DNA of 9,470 nt from Cyclobacteriaceae bacterium (GTDB lineage Bacteria; Bacteroidota; Bacteroidia; Cytophagales; Cyclobacteriaceae): assembly GCA_029882675.1 (NCBI GenBank), contig JAOUKJ010000117.1, forward strand, positions 1 through 9,470, read 5' to 3'. Made by a program: the position numbers and the translations under genes. Positions 1 through 6,620 of this stretch are shown in pieces. The notes beneath the pieces are model-generated. The model worked only from the letters and a program-made list of their open reading frames with translations, did not search any database and had not been told where the DNA came from. Numbering within the stretch: the first letter of the stretch is position 1; every line of letters starts with the position of its first letter.

Positions 1-1563
1 AAGGCCCTTGACAAATTAAGGGGTATGTTTGCCTTTGCAATTTATGATCTGCAAAAGCGGGAACTCTTTCTGGCCCGCGACCACTTCGGCATCAAACCTT
101 TATTTTATACTACATCGGGAGGAGGATTTGCCTTCGCCTCCGAGTTAAAGACACTCACCCTTTTACCGGATTTTAAAAAAGATATCAATCTGCAAGCCAT
201 GGTGGGGGCAGTGAATTTTGTGTGGGTACCGGGCAATGAATCGGTTTTCACTTCGTTAAAAAAATTACCCCCTGCCCATTATATGACGGTTGATCCCGCA
301 GGCAAGGTTGAGATGACCGCCTATTATACACCTGCCTGGCAGGTAAATGACCTGTCGGAAAATGAGGCCCTGGAGCAACTCGATGCAATATTGCAGGATA
401 CCATGGCTCATCACATGGTAGCCGATGTGCCGGTGAGTGCTTTTCTTAGTGGCGGATTGGACTCCTCCCTCATCAGTGCCCTGGCCGCGAAACATAATAA
501 GAACCTTTCTACCTATACGATCGCTACACGTGCAGAAGATAAGCAGGTAGAGAAAATGCCTGAAGATGAAAAATACGCCCGGCAGGTGGCCGATCAGTTT
601 GGGTTTGACCATCATGAAATTCTCATCAGCTCAGCTATCGTAGATCAGCTGCCGGCCATGGTGAGAACACTGGATGAACCCATCGGCGATCCGGCGGCCA
701 TCAACACCTTTCTGATATGCCAGGCCGCCCGTGATCAGGGAGTTAAAGTGTTGCTTTCCGGAATGGGCGCCGATGAGCTTTTCCTTGGCTACCGGCGACA
801 CAAGGCCATACTCATGGCTATGCGGTTCAGAAACCTGCCTGACAGTGCAAAAAAAGTGATAAAAATGGGGGTGGATCAACTTCCGGTGATGCTACTGCAA
901 CAGGGTTTTAAGCTGGGCCGCTGGTCCAAGCGTTTTATGACTTTCGCCGATTTACCCGCTCCAGATGCCTACTTGCGGAGTTATTCATATTATTCGCCCG
1001 AAGAACTGAATAACATGTTCACGCCTGATGTTTCTCAGGAAGTGGAAACTTTGATCAGTGAACATAACCATCGGTTTACATCGGGCTATGAGAATGACCT
1101 GATCAACCAGATGTGCAATACGGACATTGCATATTTTATGAACGGCCTGAACCAAACCTATACCGACCGGGCCTCCATGGCCGCTTCGGTAGAAGTACGC
1201 GTACCATTTATTGATAAGGAAGTGGCCGAATTTGCGATGCAGCTGCCGGGAAACTTAAAATTTCATAATAAGAAGTCAAAATATCTGCTCAAGAAAGCAG
1301 CTGAGAAATATCTGCCCGAAGAGATTATATACCGGCCCAAGGCCTCGTTTAATGCACCCATCCGATCCTGGTTGAAGGGCGATCTGGAAGAAATGGTCGG
1401 TGACCTGTTGTCTGAAGACACCCTGAAGAAAAGAGGGATGTTTAATCCCGCAATGGTTCAGCAAATGATTAAAGATAATAAATCCGGCAGGCACGATTTT
1501 GCCTACCAGCTTTATGAATTATTGACTATCGAGTTGTGGATGAGGGAATACATCGATATGTAA
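1..1563 (+). CDS. asnB: Asparagine synthetase (glutamine-hydrolysing), 3' part; 5' end outside window
   Basis: This cytoplasmic enzyme makes asparagine from aspartate, ATP and glutamine-derived ammonia. The frame is open from base 1: eight codons (KALDKLRG) precede the first ATG at 25, and they match the family's conserved approach to the MFAFAIYD segment, so that ATG is internal. Of the usual 600-630 residues, 520 are visible; the missing N-terminus would carry the catalytic Cys2 of the glutaminase domain. Counting from the ATG at 25, the rest of that domain includes RDHFGIKPLFY (18-28) and FAFASELKTL (35-44). The synthetase domain has the pyrophosphate-binding loop SGGLDSS (142-148, bases 448-468), LDEPIGDPAA (216-225), SGMGADELFLGY (245-256) and a C-terminal RVPFIDKEVAEFA-type segment. 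The stop is TAA at 1561-1563. The gene converges on uxuA. Paralogues of this type also occur in surface-polysaccharide clusters, where they may amidate sugars, so true asparagine synthesis is likely but not proven. Confidence 0.93.
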   Translation, partial: KALDKLRGMFAFAIYDLQKRELFLARDHFGIKPLFYTTSGGGFAFASELKTLTLLPDFKKDINLQAMVGAVNFVWVPGNESVFTSLKKLPPAHYMTVDPAGKVEMTAYYTPAWQVNDLSENEALEQLDAILQDTMAHHMVADVPVSAFLSGGLDSSLISALAAKHNKNLSTYTIATRAEDKQVEKMPEDEKYARQVADQFGFDHHEILISSAIVDQLPAMVRTLDEPIGDPAAINTFLICQAARDQGVKVLLSGMGADELFLGYRRHKAILMAMRFRNLPDSAKKVIKMGVDQLPVMLLQQGFKLGRWSKRFMTFADLPAPDAYLRSYSYYSPEELNNMFTPDVSQEVETLISEHNHRFTSGYENDLINQMCNTDIAYFMNGLNQTYTDRASMAASVEVRVPFIDKEVAEFAMQLPGNLKFHNKKSKYLLKKAAEKYLPEEIIYRPKASFNAPIRSWLKGDLEEMVGDLLSEDTLKKRGMFNPAMVQQMIKDNKSGRHDFAYQLYELLTIELWMREYIDM

Positions 1564-1595
1564 TTTTGTTGTTCGCCAATGGCGAACAACAAAAT
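1563..1595. terminator. Perfect inverted repeat between convergent asnB and uxuA; possible bidirectional terminator
   Basis: Bases 1563-1577 are exactly complementary to 1581-1595, giving a 15-bp stem with a 3-base loop (AAT). It begins at the last base of the asnB stop codon and ends 5 bases before the uxuA stop, which is where a shared terminator would lie. The core is GC-rich (GTTCGCC/GGCGAAC). The foot of the stem is U-rich on the 5' arm and A-rich on the 3' arm, on both strands. No separate U-tract follows the stem, so this is not a canonical intrinsic terminator. It could instead stop or stabilise the two 3' ends simply as a strong hairpin. Confidence 0.55.
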
Positions 1596-1600
1596 AATGA

Positions 1601-2794
1601 TTACAGGCCCATCATAGCTCGGATACCCGTTTCCAGACCGCGCAATTCAGCTAATCCTTTCAACCTTCCAATAGCACCATAACCGGGGTGTGGATCTTTG
1701 GCCAGGTCGTCCAGCATTTGATGCCCGTGATCCGGGCGCATGACCATACCAACGTCTTCTCTGCCCGCTTCTTCTCTGCGAATCTGTTCATTGATAACGG
1801 CCATCATCACGGCTGGCATGTCGGTGGTGCCTTCCAGGTGATTGTCTTCGTGGAAGCTGCCATCGCCTTCGCGTTTTACATTTCTTATATGCAGGAAGTT
1901 GATTTTACTCCCATATTGTTCAATCATCGCAGGCAGGTCGTTGTCAGGCCGGGCTCCCAAAGAACCCGTACAGAAACACAACCCATTCGATTGCGAATCC
2001 ACATAACCCAGCAGATCATCATAATCGGCAGCAGTAGATACAATACGGGGCAGGCCGAACAACGGGAACGGAGGATCATCCGGATGAACCGCCATTTTTA
2101 CGCCAGCCTCTTCAGCGGCAGGAATTATGGCCTGCAGGAAATACTTGAAATTCTGCTTCAACTCATCACGGCCTATCTCTTTGTACATGTCCAGGCGGGT
2201 AAAAAATTCGTCTTTGCTAATCACATCTTTGGTTCCGGGTAAACCGGCCATGACCGTCTGTGTTAGCAAAGTGATTTGGTCGTTATTAAGGCCTTTGTAA
2301 AACCCTTCGGCTTTTTGTATTTGCTCTTCTGAATAATCTGCCTTAGCACCAGGTCTTTGCAAAATAAACAGGTCATACGCTGCATAAGCGAAGAAGTTGA
2401 AGCGCAATGCATGCGCTCCGCTGGCTACTTCATAGTGCAGGTCTGTTCTTGTCCAGTCCAGTACAGGCATAAAATTGTAGGCCACCATGTCAATACCGGC
2501 TTTTCCCAGATTTTTTAAGGTCGTGATGTAATTTTCAATATGCTTATCACGATCCTGATGGGCGGTTTTAATGCTGTCGTGTATATTAACACTTTCAATG
2601 CCTGAAAGCCTGAGTCCGGCGGCCTCTACCTCTTTCTTTCTCGCTATGATCTCATCGAGGGGCCACACTTCACCGGTAGGGATGTGGTGCAGGGCCGTGA
2701 TTACTCCAGTGGCACCCGAATGCCTGATGTCTTCCAGCGAAACGACATCATTTCCGGGTCCGTACCAACGCATAGTTTGTTCCAGATATTTCAT
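1601..2794 (-). CDS. uxuA: D-mannonate dehydratase
   Basis: UxuA removes water from D-mannonate to give 2-keto-3-deoxy-D-gluconate, in the cytoplasmic hexuronate (glucuronate/fructuronate) pathway. The family signature is clear from the start: MRWYGP and then GATGVITALHHIPTGEVW. Numbering from the ATG at 2794, likely metal ligands are the His of HPDDPP (H237), the second Cys of LCFCTGS (C275), the His of HIRNV (H302) and the Asp of RPDHG (D355). These are assigned by family knowledge. The frame also opens at a TTG at 2827, which would add 11 residues. The ATG at 2794 is preferred because it places MKYLEQTMRWYGP where the E. coli protein begins and gives 397 residues, close to the usual ~394. 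No clear Shine-Dalgarno site precedes it. No uxuB, uxaC, kdgK or transporter is adjacent, so the gene looks monocistronic. It lies downstream of the protease operon on the same strand, separated by 154 bp with a promoter-like box. Confidence 0.95.
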   Translation of the reverse strand: MKYLEQTMRWYGPGNDVVSLEDIRHSGATGVITALHHIPTGEVWPLDEIIARKKEVEAAGLRLSGIESVNIHDSIKTAHQDRDKHIENYITTLKNLGKAGIDMVAYNFMPVLDWTRTDLHYEVASGAHALRFNFFAYAAYDLFILQRPGAKADYSEEQIQKAEGFYKGLNNDQITLLTQTVMAGLPGTKDVISKDEFFTRLDMYKEIGRDELKQNFKYFLQAIIPAAEEAGVKMAVHPDDPPFPLFGLPRIVSTAADYDDLLGYVDSQSNGLCFCTGSLGARPDNDLPAMIEQYGSKINFLHIRNVKREGDGSFHEDNHLEGTTDMPAVMMAVINEQIRREEAGREDVGMVMRPDHGHQMLDDLAKDPHPGYGAIGRLKGLAELRGLETGIRAMMGL

Positions 2795-2846
2795 TGAAAA
2801 GTTGTTGTGATTAATGATAAAGGCCAATGGCCACAGTTTTCCGATG

Positions 2847-2854
2847 CAAACTTA
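2847..2854 (-). promoter_or_regulatory. Candidate Bacteroidota -7 promoter box for uxuA
   Basis: Read on the - strand this is TAAGTTTG, an exact match to the Bacteroidota sigma-ABfr -7 consensus TAnnTTTG. It lies about 53 bp upstream of the preferred uxuA ATG, which would leave a leader of roughly 40-45 bases. No TTTG-like -33 element is visible at the expected 19-21 bp upstream, so the promoter may be weak or activator-dependent. The same gap holds a small palindrome, TGATT-ATTA-AATCA (2920-2933), and a 9-bp direct repeat that could be regulator sites. I see no clear intrinsic terminator for the upstream protease operon here, so read-through into uxuA is possible. Confidence 0.5.
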
Positions 2855-2860
2855 CAAGGT

Positions 2861-2944
2861 GGAAGGCTAATTATGCTGTTTTTTGGAGAAAATTTCTTCC
2901 ACAATTTACAGACCATACTTGATTATTAAATCACCGGAAGGCTA
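2861..2944 (+). repeat. 9-bp direct repeat GGAAGGCTA in the uxuA upstream region
   Basis: GGAAGGCTA occurs at 2861-2869 and again at 2936-2944, 75 bp apart. The first copy lies just upstream of the candidate -7 box. The second lies at the 3' edge of the gap, next to the protease stop codon. Two copies of a 9-mer in a gap this size are mildly unexpected but can arise by chance. They may be half-sites for a regulator of uxuA; no function is shown by the sequence. Confidence 0.3.
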
Positions 2945-2984
2945 TATCCTACCTGACCATAACTTTCTTCCGGACTATATAGCC
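2934..2984 (-). repeat. Interleaved inverted repeats at the 3' end of the protease gene
   Basis: CCGGAAG (2934-2940) is complementary to CTTCCGG (2967-2973), and GGCTATAT (2940-2947) is complementary to ATATAGCC (2977-2984). The order A-B-A'-B' means the two stems cannot nest; the transcript could form one stem or the other, or a pseudoknot. The arrangement overlaps the last codons and stop of the protease gene, so part of it is constrained by coding. It may be coincidence, or a 3'-end structure in place of the missing terminator. Confidence 0.3.
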
Positions 2985-5345
2985 GTCCATGTCTACCACA
3001 AGCACATAAACACCGGGATTAAAACCCTGCAGGTTAAAACGATGAGAAAAGGTTTCCATCTGTTTGTAAAAAGTGTGCTCCAGGGCAAGTTGGCCAAGAC
3101 TGTTGTACATCATGACATTTAGTACCCCGCGTTTGTTGTTTTCAAGAATAAAGTTTAGTTCCTGCCCTGCCGGGTTGGGGAACAGTTTTATATCTTCACC
3201 ACTCAGAATTTCTGTGCCCAATGGAGGTGTTTTCACATATATGGTCAGGGTCACCTGATCATCGCACAGATCAATGCCCGAGCCCGTTAAAGTATATGTT
3301 GTGGTTGTGCGGGGATGCACCCTGATCTGTGGACCCAGTGCGTCGTTGATTTCCCCATCGTCACTGTTCCACTGAAAAATACTGGCCCCTGAGGCATTTA
3401 ATGTGACCTCATGACCGGGATAAACCACCAGGTCTGAAGGCGCTATATGTACAGAGGGCTTCATACCTACCACAGGAGTGATATCATGCGCTACATCCAG
3501 CCCCCATGACAGGGAATAAGGCGACCAAATCCCTTCTGCGTCCTGTTCCCAGGAAGTCTGTGTTGTAGCCTGTCCATCCTGTGTAGTGATCAGCGCCAGG
3601 GAGTCGCCATTATAGGTCAGTTCTATGCCCACATGAAACGACGTGCCTAAAAAGACAGGCACCCTTCTGTCGAAGAAGACTTCTGTTGGCCTGTTGGCGG
3701 CAATATCAGCTTGTATTTGCTTAATGAGTACTTCCTTTTCTTCCAGAACACGTGCAGGAGCATTCTGCGGACCCAGGGCGTTCCAAACTACAATTTTGGC
3801 GGTTGCGTCTTCACTGGCACCCAGCGCAAAACCAAAACGCACCCGAGCTCCACTCAGTTCAACATAGCCTTGTCCGTTGTTAAAAAATTCTGACTTTGCC
3901 TTGTGCTGCAACGAATTATGTCCGGCGATAAATCCCGTCTCGCCCGTTGCAGGACGCAACAAGCTGGGTGTACCTCCATTAAAATTACTCAGGCTGTTGC
4001 ACAGTCCCTGATCAGAGACATTGATATAGTTTAAAAATTCAAGTGTATCTACACCTATGTCATTACCGGCGATTAAAGACACTTTATAGGTACCTGATTG
4101 ATTATAAGTCACCGTCGGATTGCGGTCTACAGACACGGTAGGTTCACCGCCTTCAAAAGACCAGGCCCAGGTTTTGGGGAAGTTGGACGAGAGGTCCGTA
4201 AACTTCACTGTGCCCCCCAACAGGATGTCGGTCTTATCAGCCGTAAAATTAGCTATCGGTGTATCTGCAACAATCTGCCCACATACGGTAGAATTTTGCA
4301 AAATACCCCTTCGTGGGCTGAGTTCAAGCACAGCCAGAATTCTTGCTTTTTGGTTTTTGGTGAAGATGTTCATACAAGCATCATCGGTATAATCCATATA
4401 GTTTTGGATCATATCCAAAGAATTGCATGAGGCAGCACCGGTGGGACATCCCCTGTTTGGGCCAGCCGCCAGGGGGGTGTCATCACAAAAATCATCCGCA
4501 TTGCAGGGTCCATCGCCCCATATATGTCGCAGGCCGAGCCAGTGGCCGGTTTCATGCACCAGCGTACGCCCCAGATTGTATGGTGCCTGCATCACCGGAA
4601 AACTTCCTTTTTGTGCAGAGCCCACTACCGAATACTTTAGCACCACACCATCCGTGGAAGCCGGTCCACCGCTTATGGGCAGGCCATTTAATCCGGATTC
4701 GCTTGGAAACTGGGCATAACCCAAAAGTAACTGATCTTTCGTATCAAACTTAAGCGTCCATACATTATAATAATAATTGGCATTCCAAATGGTGAGCGGC
4801 TTAAGTTCGCCTTCAATGGCCTCGCGGGTCCAGGCTTGTTTAGTACCTTGTATCCTATTAATGCCCGCCTCATTCATGGCATTTCCGCTTGGATCCACCG
4901 TAGCGAGGCAAAATTCGACTTCAATATCTGCGCCATCCACATGACTGTTAAATCCATTGGTTCCGGCCAAACGCCGGAAGTCTTCATTGAGCACATCGAT
5001 CTGTGCCTGTACCTGTTCAGTACTGATATTAGTGCCCTCTCCAATGGGCTCTCCGTTATGTATGACGTGAAAAATGATGGGAATAGTGATGAGTACGGCC
5101 TCAAACCTTCCCGCTGCCTGCCTCCGATCCATTTCGGCCAGTTTGTGTTGCACTGCAATTTCAAATTCATCAAGCGTGCCCATTTCCGGAAATTTTAGTC
5201 TTAGCAGACTATCCTGCTCCATGGTTGCGCAAGTACGTATGGGTGGTATGGGCCCGGGGCTCTCCGGGGTAAAATTCTGGGCTCTGCCCATCACAAATAG
5301 TAAACATATGATAAACCCTGACAATATGTATTTCTTCCACCTCAT
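2949..5345 (-). CDS. Secreted M43-type (cytophagalysin/pappalysin-like) zinc metalloprotease with PKD and T9SS sorting domains
   Basis: This is a large extracellular protease of 798 residues. A Sec signal peptide (about 1-22, MRWKKYILSG onward, likely cut before Gln23 after GRA) has no lipobox. The catalytic domain spans roughly 85-350. It carries the metzincin zinc motif HETGHWLGLRH (264-274: H264, E265, H268, H274) and a Met-turn QNYMDYTDD (M317), with paired cysteines between and after them as in M43 enzymes. A PKD domain follows (about 364-445; TWAWSFEGG and the NPTVTY...GTYKVSL pattern). Residues about 447-625 form a beta-rich domain I cannot name, and about 628-706 is an Ig/PKD-like module. 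A type A T9SS C-terminal sorting domain ends the protein (about 718-798: LFPNP, YNSLGQ, GVYVLVV). The protein should be secreted through T9SS and possibly attached to the surface. It is the last gene of the susCD operon, 3 bp after the lipocalin-like gene. Substrate is unknown; peptides released could feed the SusCD importer. Confidence 0.93.
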   Translation of the reverse strand: MRWKKYILSGFIICLLFVMGRAQNFTPESPGPIPPIRTCATMEQDSLLRLKFPEMGTLDEFEIAVQHKLAEMDRRQAAGRFEAVLITIPIIFHVIHNGEPIGEGTNISTEQVQAQIDVLNEDFRRLAGTNGFNSHVDGADIEVEFCLATVDPSGNAMNEAGINRIQGTKQAWTREAIEGELKPLTIWNANYYYNVWTLKFDTKDQLLLGYAQFPSESGLNGLPISGGPASTDGVVLKYSVVGSAQKGSFPVMQAPYNLGRTLVHETGHWLGLRHIWGDGPCNADDFCDDTPLAAGPNRGCPTGAASCNSLDMIQNYMDYTDDACMNIFTKNQKARILAVLELSPRRGILQNSTVCGQIVADTPIANFTADKTDILLGGTVKFTDLSSNFPKTWAWSFEGGEPTVSVDRNPTVTYNQSGTYKVSLIAGNDIGVDTLEFLNYINVSDQGLCNSLSNFNGGTPSLLRPATGETGFIAGHNSLQHKAKSEFFNNGQGYVELSGARVRFGFALGASEDATAKIVVWNALGPQNAPARVLEEKEVLIKQIQADIAANRPTEVFFDRRVPVFLGTSFHVGIELTYNGDSLALITTQDGQATTQTSWEQDAEGIWSPYSLSWGLDVAHDITPVVGMKPSVHIAPSDLVVYPGHEVTLNASGASIFQWNSDDGEINDALGPQIRVHPRTTTTYTLTGSGIDLCDDQVTLTIYVKTPPLGTEILSGEDIKLFPNPAGQELNFILENNKRGVLNVMMYNSLGQLALEHTFYKQMETFSHRFNLQGFNPGVYVLVVDMDGYIVRKKVMVR

Positions 5346-5348
5346 ATA

Positions 5349-5828
5349 CTAATCGGATTTTACAGCTTTGAAAATCATTCTGTAGCTCATTTTGTCATCA
5401 TTGAAATATATTTCAGCGACAAGCCTGCTTTCGCTAAGTTCTTTTACAATATAGGGTAGGGGGAAACCGGCGAGTATGGGAATGGTAAATTCCAGCGTGG
5501 CAGAAGCATTGATCATGGCCCACTTATCTGTGAGGTAAATCTGTGGGTCGGCATCATCGCATTTACTTGCCCCCTCGTCAATCACAAAGGTTCTGCTTTC
5601 ATCTGCATAAAAAATATACAGGTCATCAAAAACACAATCGTCCAGGGGCAGTTCATAACTCTCAGAAGCCTTTCCTGCTTCCCTGAACTGTATCCCGATC
5701 ATTTGCCAGGATTTGGAATTTTCGCCCGTGAGCAGTTTGGAGTATTCTAACGGCTTGGGCTCAAATTTTTCCCGGCACCCTGTGGCGATGAGCGTTGCAA
5801 TAAACGATATGATAAATAGTAGTCTCAT
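5349..5828 (-). CDS. Small lipocalin-like lipoprotein, uncharacterised
   Basis: The product is a 159-residue predicted lipoprotein. The signal peptide MRLLFIISFIATLIATGC ends in a good lipobox (ATGC), with acylated Cys18. The mature part has the pattern of Bacteroidota lipocalin-like proteins: an early SKSWQMIGIQ strand, a DDCVFDDLYIFY segment (63-74), then FVIDEGASKCDD (81-92), a W-containing turn DKWAMIN, and alternating beta strands to the end. Cys65 and Cys90 could form a disulfide. The start ATG at 5828 is the only one that gives the signal peptide. The gene begins 4 bp after the stop of the Calx-beta lipoprotein and ends 3 bp before the protease start, so it is an operon member. Such proteins may bind a hydrophobic ligand or act as accessory outer-membrane components, but the sequence does not show a ligand. 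The family call rests on pattern only. Confidence 0.85.
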   Translation of the reverse strand: MRLLFIISFIATLIATGCREKFEPKPLEYSKLLTGENSKSWQMIGIQFREAGKASESYELPLDDCVFDDLYIFYADESRTFVIDEGASKCDDADPQIYLTDKWAMINASATLEFTIPILAGFPLPYIVKELSESRLVAEIYFNDDKMSYRMIFKAVKSD

Positions 5829-5832
5829 GGCC

Positions 5833-6618
5833 TTATTCCGGTATGTATTTTAAGGTGACCACAGGCGATCCTTCAATATCCATAAGTTCAATATTAAACG
5901 TAATTTCTCTTGTCACGGGATTTACTACTCCATTTCCCCTGATCGTGGCAAACTCCGTTGGCAGGGTTTCCTCATCCTGTTCCGGGATATTGAGTGTATT
6001 ATCCCCATTGTCGGTAAAAAACAAGTCACGCACATCGGGAAAAGAAAAAATGCTGATATCCCAGTTTTCCAATCTGTATTTTATACAATCTGTACTGCTG
6101 ATCCGAATGCCTTCCACCGGCGGATCATTAATCTCGTGTGTACCCGTGTAACTTCCACCCAGGATACAATCATCTATAATCGTGAAGGTCATTTCTTTAC
6201 CGGCCTTCACACCCGATCCAAAGCCAATATCCAGATCGGTGGGTTTGACAGACTCCAGATTAAATACAATATTGTGCTTTTCGAGTATGTTGTTGCTGTT
6301 ATTAATCAGTTTCACGTCGATGAAACCGAAACTTTCATTACGGGGAATGACGACAATGCCCCGATCACCTACAATTTCATAATCCACACCTTCACGTGCA
6401 TCGCCTGAGATGGAATACGATATTCTGATGTTTTCACCCCTTTGTGGCCCTACTAAATGTACAGATACCGGTATCACGGCCGTATTGCTTTCCAGCTCCT
6501 GTATAATCTCTTCTGTGAACCGAACATGAAAGGGCCCTTCAAAGAAGGTCTCATCCTCCTCGCAGGCCGGAAACAGGCCTGTTAATAATAGCAATATGTA
6601 TATACTGTTCCTTCCCAT
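5833..6618 (-). CDS. Calx-beta-like surface lipoprotein in the SusE/F position
   Basis: From the ATG at 6618 this is a 261-residue lipoprotein. The signal peptide MGRNSIYILLLLTGLFPAC gives acylated Cys19, although the -3/-2 residues (F, P) are atypical. An ATG at 6690 in the same frame would add 24 residues, but that extension lies inside susD, is basic, and would bury the signal peptide, so it is rejected. The acidic run EEDE straight after the cysteine resembles lipoprotein export signals described in Bacteroidota, suggesting surface exposure. Residues about 28-148 look like a Calx-beta fold (HVRFTEE, GVDYEIVGDRGIVVIP, SFGFIDVKLINN). Residues about 151-261 form a second beta-rich part with GNGVVNPVTREITFNI, a style common in Bacteroidota SusCD-linked proteins. 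It starts 2 bp after susD and is 4 bp from the next gene. By position it may be an auxiliary ligand-binding protein; its ligand is unknown. Confidence 0.85.
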   Translation of the reverse strand: MGRNSIYILLLLTGLFPACEEDETFFEGPFHVRFTEEIIQELESNTAVIPVSVHLVGPQRGENIRISYSISGDAREGVDYEIVGDRGIVVIPRNESFGFIDVKLINNSNNILEKHNIVFNLESVKPTDLDIGFGSGVKAGKEMTFTIIDDCILGGSYTGTHEINDPPVEGIRISSTDCIKYRLENWDISIFSFPDVRDLFFTDNGDNTLNIPEQDEETLPTEFATIRGNGVVNPVTREITFNIELMDIEGSPVVTLKYIPE

Positions 6619-6620
6619 AC

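Noticed and set aside
25..27. ATG at 25 as the start of asnB
   Set aside because: The eight preceding in-frame codons are conserved family sequence and the protein would lack its glutaminase N-terminus; the gene is cut by the window.
1688..2242. 184-residue open frame on the + strand opposite uxuA
   Set aside because: It is an antisense shadow: uxuA on the other strand has full family conservation and the shadow has no recognisable domain.
2795..2827. uxuA start at the TTG at 2827
   Set aside because: The 11 extra residues are not part of the family's N-terminus, the codon is TTG, and the in-frame ATG at 2794 gives the usual length and start.
2887..2902. Imperfect palindrome GGAGAAAATTTCTTCC as terminator of the protease operon
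   Set aside because: The stem has a mismatch and a wobble pair, no workable loop, and no U-tract; it is not convincing.
4427..5198. Several open frames on both strands (about 60-120 residues) within the protease gene
   Set aside because: They overlap the conserved catalytic domain of the M43 protease in other frames and look like by-products of its composition (Cys-, Pro- and His-rich, no signal or domain).
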